The notes under the pieces were generated by a model. That model was not told where the DNA came from. It searched no databases and saw only the letters and a program-made list of their open reading frames with translations. Both the position numbers and the translations under genes were made by a program. Below, in pieces: positions 8,424 to 16,796 of a stretch of DNA of 64,000 nt. The stretch comes from Verrucomicrobiota bacterium (GTDB lineage Bacteria; Verrucomicrobiota; Lentisphaeria; JABSQK01; JAJFLO01), in the NCBI GenBank assembly GCA_021772635.1, contig JAJFLP010000076.1:1-64000 (forward strand), written 5' to 3'. Positions within the stretch are counted from its first letter, which is position 1, and every line of letters begins with the position of its first letter.

Positions 8424-10301
8424 ATGTGTGGAATTGCTGGAATTATCGATCCCATCGCTCCCCCCGACTTGGAACTGTTGCGTTCCATGGCGGGACCACT
8501 GGAGAAAAGGGGTCCTGATGACTTCGGATATTACTTGAACGACTCCGCAGGTCTTGTACATCGTCGACTGTCTGTAATCGATATTGAAGGCGGAAAGCAG
8601 CCAATCTATAACGAAGACCGGAACCTAATTATCGTTTTTAACGGAGAGATTTATAATCATCAGTCACTGCGGGAGAAATTGACTGCGAGCGGGCACCAAT
8701 TTAAGTCGTCGTGCGATACAGAGGTTCTTGTTCACCTTTACGAGGAACAGGGCCCTGAAATGCTGAACTCGCTCAATGGCATGTTCGCTTTCGCGATTTA
8801 CAACGAAGAAAGCGGTGAGCTTTTTCTAGCTCGCGATCGTTTCGGCCAGAAACCGCTTTTCTATAGCCAGGCCGGTAACCGTTTGGCGTTTGCCAGCGGC
8901 CCGGCATCGATTGCGAAGCTTTCCTGGGTCGATCGCGAGATCGACTGCAGTGCCATTCACGATTATTTGGAGTACCAATACGTACCGACGCCACGATCTA
9001 TCTATACCGGCATTCGTAAGTTACCGCCCGGACACTGGGCGGTATGGAAAGATGGAGAAATGAAATCGGAACAATATTGGCGCCCACGGGTGTGTGGTGA
9101 CTACCCGAATAGTTATTCGGAAGCGGCTGAGGAATTAAATTATAAGCTTCACCGCGCCGTCAAAAATCGCTTAGTCGCCGACGTTCCAGTCGGGCTATTT
9201 CTATCGGGGGGTATAGATTCGAGCTTGATTTGCGCGTTGGCACAGGAGCACCTCCCCGAATCCGCACACACATTCTCGATCGGGTTCCCAGAAAAAAAGT
9301 ACGACGAACGTGAATATGCGCAAATCGTCGCGCAGCATCTCGGGACACAGCACCATTTCCTCGAGGTTAATCCGAACGATTTCGAACGGCTCCGACAGAT
9401 CGTTAGCTCATTCGAAGAGCCGTTCTGCGACGCGTCTATGCTGCCGACATCGTTACTGTCTCAATTCACCCGAGAACACGTCACCGTGGCATTAAGCGGC
9501 GACGGCGCGGATGAGTTGTTCGGCGGCTACTACCGCTACCGCATCATGCATCTGTGTCGCTATCTTTGTGTATGTCCATCGCCGCTTCGAAAGACCATAA
9601 AACGCCTGTTGCTGAGTATTCTGCCGCCAAGGACAGAGGAACGTACATTCTGGGGACGAATCCGGAGACTCGTAGAAATCAGTGATACCGACGGACTCGA
9701 ACAATATCTTCGATTAATCTCGCGGTGTCCATCGACACTGAAGGAACGTCTGTACGGCCAGCGCCTACGCGAACAAAAAAATCCGCGCGACTCCGTTGAA
9801 GTCCTGGCCGCGTTAGCAATTCCAGGGGATGAGCGATCCGGAGTCGATGCCATAATGGAGACGGACCTTAAAAGTTATCTTAATGATGATATTCTAGTGA
9901 AAGTTGACCGCGCCAGCATGGCGTACGGGCTGGAAGTTCGTAGTCCCTTTCTGGATGTTGAAGTTGCGGAACTGGCCATGTCACTACCGTATAAGTGGAA
10001 ACAACGGGGAATGCAGCGAAAGCGTATTCTCGTGGATACGTTCCGGTCGCATTTACCGGACGCTATTGTTAATCGCCCGAAAATGGGTTTCGGCGTGCCG
10101 ATAGCCCGATGGCTACGCAGCGACTGGCGCGACCAGGTACAATCACTACTCTTAGAGGGAAGTCTGGTTCGCGACGGTTTTTTCCTAAGAGATAGTGTGG
10201 AATCACTGCTGACAATGCACTGTAAAGAGCAAGCTGATTACAGCTACACTATTTTCGCATTATTAATACTTGAGCTGTGGATTCAGGAAAGGATAGAATA
10301 A
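8424..10301 (+). CDS. asnB: Asparagine synthetase (glutamine-hydrolysing)-type amidotransferase
   Basis: A 625-residue two-domain enzyme. The class II glutaminase domain begins MCGIAGIID with Cys2 as nucleophile, and RLSVID and NGEIYNH motifs follow. The synthetase domain has the PP-loop LFLSGGIDSSL near residue 258 and a later SGDGADELFGGY. The family makes Asn from Asp, ATP and Gln. Close relatives in polysaccharide loci amidate sugar acids or other acceptors, and the position between GT4 and DegT genes suggests that role here. It begins one base after the upstream stop. I cannot separate the two functions by sequence alone. Confidence 0.88.
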   Translation: MCGIAGIIDPIAPPDLELLRSMAGPLEKRGPDDFGYYLNDSAGLVHRRLSVIDIEGGKQPIYNEDRNLIIVFNGEIYNHQSLREKLTASGHQFKSSCDTEVLVHLYEEQGPEMLNSLNGMFAFAIYNEESGELFLARDRFGQKPLFYSQAGNRLAFASGPASIAKLSWVDREIDCSAIHDYLEYQYVPTPRSIYTGIRKLPPGHWAVWKDGEMKSEQYWRPRVCGDYPNSYSEAAEELNYKLHRAVKNRLVADVPVGLFLSGGIDSSLICALAQEHLPESAHTFSIGFPEKKYDEREYAQIVAQHLGTQHHFLEVNPNDFERLRQIVSSFEEPFCDASMLPTSLLSQFTREHVTVALSGDGADELFGGYYRYRIMHLCRYLCVCPSPLRKTIKRLLLSILPPRTEERTFWGRIRRLVEISDTDGLEQYLRLISRCPSTLKERLYGQRLREQKNPRDSVEVLAALAIPGDERSGVDAIMETDLKSYLNDDILVKVDRASMAYGLEVRSPFLDVEVAELAMSLPYKWKQRGMQRKRILVDTFRSHLPDAIVNRPKMGFGVPIARWLRSDWRDQVQSLLLEGSLVRDGFFLRDSVESLLTMHCKEQADYSYTIFALLILELWIQERIE

Positions 10302-10306
10302 TGAAC

Positions 10307-10648
10307 ATCCAATATCCAACAAGAAATACCCAATGACTAAGGAAAGGGAATACGATCTGGAAGATCGGTTGATCGATTACGCTGTTCGGATCATCAAGCT
10401 TTCTGAAGCGTTGCCGGAGACAAAGGCCGGCAAACATGTGTCTTCACAGATCTTAAGGAGCGGGACGTCGCCCGCTCCAAACTACGGAGAGGCCCAAAGC
10501 GCGGAATCCAAGGCTGATTTTATCCACAAGCTCAAGGTTTCCCTTAAGGAACTCCGAGAAATTTCCGTTGCGATTTTCTCCAAACTGTTTCAATACCAAC
10601 AGCTCGGTTCCCGTTGTACGGCTGGATAATTCTTGTTGGATATTGGAT
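10307..10648. mobile_element. Inverted-repeat unit carrying a four-helix-bundle gene
   Basis: Perfect 19-bp inverted arms (10307-10325 and 10630-10648; ATCCAATATCCAACAAGAA and its complement) enclose the IVP-type gene at 10333-10629. The layout resembles a small cassette placed between asnB and the aminotransferase. No transposase is present, and mobility is inferred. Confidence 0.6.
10333..10629 (+). CDS. Four-helix bundle protein (23S rRNA IVP family), shortened
   Basis: A 98-residue protein of the four-helix-bundle/S23 family (TIGR02436-type). Recognition rests on DLEDRLIDYAVRIIKL, ILRSGTSPAPNYGEAQSAES and DFIHKLKVSLKELRE. Family members usually run to about 115-125 residues with a further helical hairpin. 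Here homology fades after KELRE and the frame ends at SRCTAG, consistent with a C-terminal deletion. The family was first seen inside 23S rRNA intervening sequences but is mostly found free-standing. The biochemical role is unknown. The surrounding 19-bp inverted repeat suggests a separate origin from the polysaccharide genes. Confidence 0.75.
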   Translation: MTKEREYDLEDRLIDYAVRIIKLSEALPETKAGKHVSSQILRSGTSPAPNYGEAQSAESKADFIHKLKVSLKELREISVAIFSKLFQYQQLGSRCTAG

Positions 10649-10758
10649 ATTGAAAAGGAAGAGATCGAGTGCCATTTACGCTTCATTGATAGAGTACTGA
10701 ATTCCCTTCCGTTGGGGCAAATTATTTTCCAAATCATTCAAAATTGTAGGATAGTATA

Positions 10759-11874
10759 ATGAATATGAATATCCCATTTGTAGATCTTAAATCTCAGTAT
10801 AAATCAATTAAGAATGATGCGGACGCTGCCGTCGCGAACGTGATAGAGAATACTGCGTTTGTCGGGGGACCGATTGTCGCAGAATTCGAGCGGAAATACG
10901 CCGAAATGTACGGCGTTAAACACTGCGTGTCTGTCGGGAATGGCACGGACGCAATATATATAACGTTGAAAATGCTGGGCATCGGCCCCGGCGATGAAGT
11001 GATTACAGTTGCGAATAGCTGGATCTCAACGGCTGAAGTGATCAACCAAACAGGCGCAGAACCTGTATTCGTCGATATCGAACCCGACCTCTATAATATC
11101 GACGCCTCGTTAGTTGAGAGTAAAATTTCCGATCGCACGAAAGCGATTATCCCCGTACACCTCTATGGGCTACCAGCCGACATGGATCCGATTCTGAGGC
11201 TCTGCAAGAAATACGATTTGTACTGTATTGAGGACTCTGCCCAGGCGCATTTCGCGGAATATAAAGGACGCCTTGTCGGAACGATGGGTAACGCCGGAAC
11301 CTTCAGCTTTTACCCGGGGAAGAATCTCGGCGCCTACGGCGACGCTGGCTGTGTAATTACAAACGACAATGAGATAGCCGAGAAGATTCGTCGCTATGCA
11401 AATCACGGTTCACTGGTAAAACACCAGCATACAATCCCCGGGATCAATAGCCGAACAGACGGGCTGCAGGCGGCGATACTGACGGTGAAACTTGATCATA
11501 TATTGGAGTGGAACAACGCCCGATACGAAAACGCCATGCGCTATAACGAACTACTCGCGGATGTTTCCGATATCTGCACTCCCGTTCTTCGCCCCGGTTC
11601 AACCCACGTGTTTCATGTTTACTGCATCCGAACCGAGCGGAGAGACGACTTGAGCGCATTCCTCCGTGAGAAGGGTATCGCAAGTCAAATCCATTACCCT
11701 ACTGCTCTCCCGTTTCTCGACGCCTATCGCTACCTAAACCACAACGCACACGATTTCCCGATCGCCTACGAGTATCAAGACCAAATCCTTTCACTTCCGA
11801 TGTTTCCGGAATTGACCCGCGAGCAACAGGAGTATATCGCTTCCAATATTAAAGACTTCTACACACGCCGCTAG
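10759..11874 (+). CDS. DegT/DnrJ/EryC1/StrS sugar aminotransferase
   Basis: A 371-residue PLP-dependent transaminase that converts a nucleotide-linked keto-sugar to an amino-sugar. It has NIPFVDLKSQY at the start and the aldehyde pocket SVGNGTDAIY. VHLYGLPADMD and EDSAQAHFAEYKG follow, with the PLP lysine K188 in FYPGKNLGAYGDAG. The product would feed the neighbouring glycosyltransferases. AGGA lies seven bases before ATG 10759. Its TAG stop is also the first three bases of a TAGCCTG...CAGGCTA palindrome at 11872-11892. Whether it makes a 3- or 4-amino sugar is not visible. Confidence 0.88.
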   Translation: MNMNIPFVDLKSQYKSIKNDADAAVANVIENTAFVGGPIVAEFERKYAEMYGVKHCVSVGNGTDAIYITLKMLGIGPGDEVITVANSWISTAEVINQTGAEPVFVDIEPDLYNIDASLVESKISDRTKAIIPVHLYGLPADMDPILRLCKKYDLYCIEDSAQAHFAEYKGRLVGTMGNAGTFSFYPGKNLGAYGDAGCVITNDNEIAEKIRRYANHGSLVKHQHTIPGINSRTDGLQAAILTVKLDHILEWNNARYENAMRYNELLADVSDICTPVLRPGSTHVFHVYCIRTERRDDLSAFLREKGIASQIHYPTALPFLDAYRYLNHNAHDFPIAYEYQDQILSLPMFPELTREQQEYIASNIKDFYTRR

Positions 11875-11892
11875 CCTGCATTATGCAGGCTA
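11872..11892. repeat. TAGCCTG palindrome overlapping a stop codon
   Basis: TAGCCTGCATTATGCAGGCTA is nearly a perfect palindrome. It is the terminal motif of the MITE family at 21688, 56758 and 62221, and its first TAG is the stop of the aminotransferase gene. Confidence 0.75.
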
Positions 11893-12029
11893 GTCCCAAT
11901 TCCAGCGAACTTTTCGTTGGATTTTCTTCGTAATCGTAATCGTAATCATAATCGTAATCCGGTTCCAAATTTCGCTTCGAAAAACCAGAAAGATTACGAA
12001 TCAGAATGTTTGCTTATTTTAGGGCTAGA
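11888..12029 (+). repeat. 140-bp duplicated block with GTAATC microsatellite (copy 1)
   Basis: Starts GGCTAGTCCCAATTCCAGCG, contains four to five CGTAATC units, and ends TTATTTTAGGGCTAG. It is nearly identical to 56936-57089. The GTAATC run can pair with the downstream GATTACGA to form a stem. Confidence 0.9.
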
Positions 12030-12107
12030 GTCCGAGCTGTACGGAGGGAATTCGTATACGCTTAGATAGGGACACCCACTGATCCTAAATTGGACAACTA
12101 TGGACGG

Positions 12108-13442
12108 ATGAATCCACTGACAACAATTCGCGAACGGCGACTACTAATTGCCTTCTTAGGCGTTGCACTGCTGATTCGTCTCGTCGTATGGTACGGTGGG
12201 CTATACGACCAATCACGATATATGGAACCGGATTCCGCGGATTATCTACGGCTGTCGAGTGCGCTGATTGTCGATCATAAATTCGGGACCGAGAGCGAAC
12301 CGGAAATATTTCGCGTACCCGGTTACCCCGCGTTCCTGTCAGCGGTTAGCTTAGTAAGCGATTCTCCTGTCCTCCCCTGCCTCATTCAAATTATATTCGA
12401 CGTAGGCACCTGCTTTCTGCTGTGGTATTTGACGCGGGCGTTTTTCTCGAAGTCGGCGGCGTTAGTCGCGGTGGGGTTCCAATCCATAAGCGTCGTATCA
12501 GTCATCTATGCCTCGAAAATTTTGTCGGATACACTCTTCACATTCTGTCTGGTCCTCTTCCTCTCTCTTATACTAAAAATATGGAAGACGCCGGAAGTCT
12601 CGATCGGGACCGCGATACTCTGCGGGATTGTATTGTCGGTCATGGCTTATCTTCGCGCGATCACCCTCCTCTATCTGTATCTTCCCATTATTTTTCTTGT
12701 TTATCGCAAGAAGCTGAAAAGCGCTCTGATTGTAACCGGATTAACCGCGTTTCTATTATTGCCTTGGTACACGCGGAATATGAAGGTAGCCAGCTACCCG
12801 CATTTCAGCAGCGTCGGCGCAATAAACCTATACCGTTATAACGCCTGTCTACTTCTGGCGCATCGGAATGGGATAGCGTTTAATGAGCAGCAGGGTCGAA
12901 TCGACGCTGAATTCGCAGACCTGAATTCGCAGAGAGATGTCGCGGTTTATGCCGCACAGCGGGCTAAGAAGATCATCCTTGATGATCCGATGAGATACGT
13001 ATTTCTCCACTTGAAAGCTGATATAAACACATTGCTGCCGGCCAGCGGCCAGCTCGTTACATACTTCGGTGCAAAAATAGGGGGGACGAATACGTTAAAT
13101 AAGCTTAATTCTGAGGGAATTGTCGCTGCTGTCAAGCACTATTTTCATGGCCAGTGGTGGCTGTTATTCGTATTGTCGCCAACCGTGTTCGTACTGGGAA
13201 CCGCGTATTTAAGCGCGACCTTCGGAGTCGTAAATCAACTGAAACAGTGGAAAGCCCTGGATCCGTTCGTGGTGTTGTTGATACTAAGTATGATTTATTT
13301 TCTCCTGGTCCCGGGCGCCGCGTCACATCCACGATTTCGCGTCCCAGCCTCACCGTTCATTTCGTTATTCGCCGGTGTTGGAAGCTACGCTATATATCAA
13401 TCGATGATGAGTAAGTTCAATACAAAAAAATCCAGCGTATGA
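12108..13442 (+). CDS. GT39-like membrane glycosyltransferase
   Basis: A roughly 444-residue polytopic inner-membrane protein. The first helix (LLIAFLGVALLIRLVVW) is followed by an acidic EPDSADYLRLS loop, as in dolichyl-phosphate-mannose or ArnT-type transferases that use polyprenyl-phosphate sugars. About eight further hydrophobic segments follow, ending in KFNTKKSSV. The frame also opens at TTG 12090, but ATG 12108 sits directly before the charged NPLTTIRERR leader. No strong Shine-Dalgarno supports either. It probably completes the polysaccharide locus, separated from it by the repeat block at 11888-12029. Confidence 0.65.
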   Translation: MNPLTTIRERRLLIAFLGVALLIRLVVWYGGLYDQSRYMEPDSADYLRLSSALIVDHKFGTESEPEIFRVPGYPAFLSAVSLVSDSPVLPCLIQIIFDVGTCFLLWYLTRAFFSKSAALVAVGFQSISVVSVIYASKILSDTLFTFCLVLFLSLILKIWKTPEVSIGTAILCGIVLSVMAYLRAITLLYLYLPIIFLVYRKKLKSALIVTGLTAFLLLPWYTRNMKVASYPHFSSVGAINLYRYNACLLLAHRNGIAFNEQQGRIDAEFADLNSQRDVAVYAAQRAKKIILDDPMRYVFLHLKADINTLLPASGQLVTYFGAKIGGTNTLNKLNSEGIVAAVKHYFHGQWWLLFVLSPTVFVLGTAYLSATFGVVNQLKQWKALDPFVVLLILSMIYFLLVPGAASHPRFRVPASPFISLFAGVGSYAIYQSMMSKFNTKKSSV

Positions 13443-13460
13443 GACTGTTGCTGTCGTAGC

Positions 13461-13587
13461 TATACCAACAATCGCGGGGGTTTCGACCAGGCGTCGTAGG
13501 TGTGACTATGCCGGTTAAAAAATATTGTTCGTTTTCGCTTGGGTAATAAATTCAAAGTCGTCCAAAAATTGTACTGCTTGCAGTATA
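13461..13587 (-). repeat. Modular TACTGC/GCAGTA repeat, copy 1
   Basis: On the - strand it reads TATACTGCAAGCAGTAC, a spacer with GACGACTTTGAATTTA, CGAACAATATTTTTTAACC, then GCGATTGTTGGTATA. This copy carries the inner module built on AACCGGCATAG...CTGGTCG. Confidence 0.8.
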
Positions 13588-13701
13588 CTCACGAACCGTT
13601 GAACCAAGCAATTCCGCCAGACCCCCAGCAGCTTGTTTTATTTACAGCGTATTGTAAATTATTCAGTATATTTTACAATGCATACCCGGGATCGAGGACA
13701 T

Positions 13702-14919
13702 ATGATATACCAGCGTTTAATTCAAAGCGAACTCGCAGGCAAGAAGTCAGATAATAAGGTGCGTCTGATCTTTGGTGCCAGGCAGACGGGAAAAACCGTA
13801 CTGGTGAATCAGCTGCTTCGAACGTCAGATTCACAATTTTACAATCTTCAGGACGCGAGCGTCCGCCTTTCTTTCGAAAGAGACCCGAACTCTTTTACTC
13901 GTGAAATTAGAGGGCTGTCCGATAATATCAGGAATATTGTCGTCGATGAGATCCAGAAAGTTCCATCGCTGCTGGATGAGATTCAGTATTTATACGATAG
14001 TGATCCAAGCCGACATCAATTCTACCTAACCGGAAGTTCAGCCAGGTCGCTTAAGAGACATTCGGCAAATCTATTACCGGGCCGTTGCCATCTTTACAAC
14101 CTCTATCCGGTAATCCGTCCGGAAGAAAAATCGTACCAAGGTATCGTAGGTGATTTTACCCGGCAGTCGTCCTCTCCATTCCCGAACCGCACACTTGAAG
14201 ACCGCCTTCTTCATGGCAACCTCCCAGGCATACGACAAGAACCCAGTGAAAGTGCAATTGCCACACTTGATGCCTACGTGAAGATCTATCTTGAAGAAGA
14301 GATTCGGCGCGAAGGTCTTGCAAGAAATCTCGGAGCCTTTCAGGTCTTTCTGCAATTAGCCGCGATCGAGAGTGGCAAACAAATTAATCTCTCTAAACTT
14401 TCGCAGGATAGCGGTATTGCGGTTTCCACAATAAAAACCTATTACCAACTTCTGGCTGATACATTCGTCGGCTACTGGATGCATTCCCACAAAGGTTCCG
14501 GGCGTAAACGTTTATTAACAACGCCGCGGTTCTACTTCTTTGATCTCGGCGTACGTAACGCAGCCGCACAAATTACTGCGACGCCGGGGATCTTGCCGGA
14601 AATCGGCGGAAACTTAGTCGAACATTGGGCGGGACTGGAACTGATCCAACGGGCAAGATATGCGGGCAGAGGATATAATGCTGGTTTTTGGCGAACGGTA
14701 AGCGGAGCCGAGGTGGATTTCATATGGCAAACACCGGACGAAGATATACCGATTGAGGTTAAATGGACAGAGAATCCCAATCCACATGATGCCCGACATC
14801 TTGAAACTTTCCTTAATCACCACCCGCAACGAAGTAAGAAAGGGTACGTCATGTGCCGCGTACCAAGAAGGCAGAAACTCACGAAAAGAACCATCGCGAT
14901 TCCGTGGTTCGAGCTATAG
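13702..14919 (+). CDS. AAA ATPase with DUF4143 domain
   Basis: A 405-residue member of the AAA_14/DUF4143 group. The Walker A is FGARQTGKT (residues 24-32) and the Walker B is NIVVDEIQKV with D82/E83. A sensor-like FYLTGSSARSLKR follows. The C-terminal DUF4143 part contains FYFFDLGVRNA and the endonuclease-fold-like ENLVEHWAGLELIQ-to-EVDFIW stretch (GAEVDFIWQTP). The cellular role of this widespread family is not settled; association with selfish or defence elements has been proposed. GAGG lies four bases before ATG 13702, and longer starts at 13633 and 13678 are possible. It is followed by a bidirectional terminator. Confidence 0.8.
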   Translation: MIYQRLIQSELAGKKSDNKVRLIFGARQTGKTVLVNQLLRTSDSQFYNLQDASVRLSFERDPNSFTREIRGLSDNIRNIVVDEIQKVPSLLDEIQYLYDSDPSRHQFYLTGSSARSLKRHSANLLPGRCHLYNLYPVIRPEEKSYQGIVGDFTRQSSSPFPNRTLEDRLLHGNLPGIRQEPSESAIATLDAYVKIYLEEEIRREGLARNLGAFQVFLQLAAIESGKQINLSKLSQDSGIAVSTIKTYYQLLADTFVGYWMHSHKGSGRKRLLTTPRFYFFDLGVRNAAAQITATPGILPEIGGNLVEHWAGLELIQRARYAGRGYNAGFWRTVSGAEVDFIWQTPDEDIPIEVKWTENPNPHDARHLETFLNHHPQRSKKGYVMCRVPRRQKLTKRTIAIPWFEL

Positions 14920-14947
14920 CAGTTTTTATTTCAGCGTTGTGCCAAAA

Positions 14948-14981
14948 AAAATCCCCCGAGGACTGCTCCCCGGGGGATTTT
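14948..14981. terminator. Bidirectional intrinsic terminator
   Basis: A perfect 11-bp stem (AAAATCCCCCG and CGGGGGATTTT) with a 12-base loop and A/T tracts on both sides, placed between the convergent ATPase and porin genes. Confidence 0.93.
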
Positions 14982-15013
14982 TATTTAGATATTTTTTAAC
15001 CGATGAAAAAAAC

Positions 15014-16372
15014 TTAGAAGCTGATTGAAAGTTCAGCCATATACAAATTGGCGTGGCCAGTGGATGCTGCCGCCAAAGTATTTCTTCCGCCGAAGCTCTG
15101 ATTCTCGTAATTCAAAGTCAGCTTGGTATTCTCGTAGATGTTGGAAGAGATACCAACGCCCCAAACCTCTTCAAGGTTATTAATGAGCGTCGTATTGTCG
15201 AGCGTATCCTGATCATTGTTGGTCTCCCATTTAAGGGCGACCGTGTACTCGTGATCATTCATCGGACAAGCCATCGCCAACTCAATAGTTGTCGCGGACG
15301 GCTCTCTATCTTTTGCGCCACCGTTGATATCATCTAGAGCAGCGACATACTCAGCGCTCAACCAAATACTCCCCATAGACAGAACACCGTGGATGCTGTA
15401 GGCGTCATTGACATCACTGTCAGTATATGGGTTGCCTGCTCCGCCAAGCGCACCATCAAATCCGGCAACTGCAGCCGTATTCTGTGCCTGGAAGAGATTA
15501 CTGATGTAGCTTGCTCCGAAATTATAGCTCATTTCTTCGTCACCACCGTCAAGCGACAGTGAAGCTCCCCAAGTGTCAATCTTATTATCCGTGCCACCCC
15601 TGTTCTGGGTCTCTTCGCGCCAACCGTTGAAGGCAAAGACATTGAAGTCCATTGTGTCGGTTTTATGGCCAATGGTTATCCCACTGTCACGCGTCTCACC
15701 AAACTGGCGGACTAAACTGTCGTTGATGAAATTTCCGGCCTCACCCACATTGGTGAAGTCGAAATACTGGCGACCGGCGATAAGATAACAACCCCGATCA
15801 TTATTGAGCGTGATATACGCTTCGTCGACTTGCAGATCTCCATCGCGTTCAGTATCTACAGCTCCACCGCCGATATTTGTTCCTGCACCCGGCTGGTAGT
15901 CTTCATATAGCAACGCGATTGTGGCCGACACGTTCTCGGAGACGTCGATACCTAACTCAAGTCTGACCTGATCAAGGATGACGTCGGAGGTGTCTTCATT
16001 GCGCGCCGCAGCTGGGTTTGTATCTCTTCTGTTAAAGTCAGAGGAGTACCCGAGGATGTCTATGTTACCGCCAATGCTCACACGGTCATTGATCTCCTGA
16101 AGTGCCCCGAGTCTATTGAGGTACATACGGCGATCCGTTTCGACCGCTGCTGCTGCGTCAATAGCCATGGCTTGATTCTCAGTGAGAGTTACGTTAGACA
16201 CCTTCAAGCGATCAGTTTCATCGGCTTGAACCTGCATTCGTTGCTCCAACTCCATCAGTTTCTGTTTCAGAAGCTGAATTTCGTCTTTTAAGGATTGTGA
16301 TTCACTGTTGTTCGCGAAGAGACCCGGATTAACCAGGATTGTCGCTATCAGTACTACGAATAATTTTTTCAC
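15014..16372 (-). CDS. LbtU-type outer membrane porin
   Basis: A 452-residue secreted beta-barrel. The signal peptide MKKLFVVLIATILVNPGLFA is followed by a coiled-coil of about 40 residues (SLKDEIQLLKQKLMELEQRM), a layout typical of PVC and some proteobacterial porins. The barrel has LGIDVSENVSATIALLYE, LQVDEAYITL and LIAGRQYFDF, which match the LbtU siderophore-porin family, and it ends in the OMP-type terminal Phe (AELSISF). It sits in the outer membrane; siderophore specificity is by homology only. The start is GTG, with AAAGGAG ahead of it. The long leader holds a second, stronger ribosome-binding-like site. Confidence 0.82.
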   Translation of the reverse strand: MKKLFVVLIATILVNPGLFANNSESQSLKDEIQLLKQKLMELEQRMQVQADETDRLKVSNVTLTENQAMAIDAAAAVETDRRMYLNRLGALQEINDRVSIGGNIDILGYSSDFNRRDTNPAAARNEDTSDVILDQVRLELGIDVSENVSATIALLYEDYQPGAGTNIGGGAVDTERDGDLQVDEAYITLNNDRGCYLIAGRQYFDFTNVGEAGNFINDSLVRQFGETRDSGITIGHKTDTMDFNVFAFNGWREETQNRGGTDNKIDTWGASLSLDGGDEEMSYNFGASYISNLFQAQNTAAVAGFDGALGGAGNPYTDSDVNDAYSIHGVLSMGSIWLSAEYVAALDDINGGAKDREPSATTIELAMACPMNDHEYTVALKWETNNDQDTLDNTTLINNLEEVWGVGISSNIYENTKLTLNYENQSFGGRNTLAAASTGHANLYMAELSISF

Positions 16373-16393
16373 GATAATTTGACTCCTTTCTAA

Positions 16394-16444
16394 TTAAGAT
16401 AAGTTTCTTCTTAACTTTAATACGTATGTTAGCACCGGCTGCAT
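16394..16444 (-). CDS. Possible 16-residue leader peptide of the porin mRNA
   Basis: ATG with GAGGGAG eight bases upstream opens a 16-codon frame (MQPVLTYVLKLRRNLS) that stops just before the porin's own AAAGGAG. It could couple or attenuate porin translation. Chance is a real alternative for a frame this short. Confidence 0.3.
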   Translation of the reverse strand: MQPVLTYVLKLRRNLS

Positions 16445-16517
16445 TATTGCAACTCCCTCTGTAATAACAAGTTAAGAACTATTAACCCACACAGTTTCAA
16501 GATTGACTTTCGAGTCA

Positions 16518-16548
16518 CCTCCTTTCGTTTATATATCGGTTAATTATA
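16518..16548 (-). promoter_or_regulatory. Porin leader: TATAAT box and orphan Shine-Dalgarno
   Basis: On the - strand a perfect TATAAT (16543-16548) lies about 170 bases before the porin start. It is followed by AAAGGAGGTGA, a near-complete anti-16S match with no start codon at usable distance. A small TGACT-CGAA-AGTCA hairpin abuts this site. The -35 region is weak. Confidence 0.45.
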
Positions 16549-16720
16549 GACGTGTTCCATCGTAACCTTAAGTTGCGATAACCACAACGATTACCGCAAT
16601 TTCCAAGTAAATTAGCAACAACTATTTTTCTTACAAATAAAAAAATTGAAATTTCTTGATATTTTTTAAAAAAGTCTCCCATTGATTTTTTCGTCATTCG
16701 TAGCTAACGTAACGTCCCAT

Positions 16721-16749
16721 TTGCGAATTGGTACAGGTGCATTCATAAC
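16721..16749 (+). promoter_or_regulatory. Candidate icd promoter
   Basis: TTGCGA, a 17-base spacer and CATAAC (4/6 matches to each sigma-70 box), about 45 bases before the icd start. Confidence 0.35.
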
Positions 16750-16796
16750 ACCTCAATTCCCGATAAGTATTTTTTCATAGGTTTAAGGAGCAAATT

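Noticed and set aside
16515-16697. 60-codon frame in the porin leader, - strand
   Set aside because: AT-rich, low-complexity protein with no ribosome-binding site; it overlaps the likely promoter.
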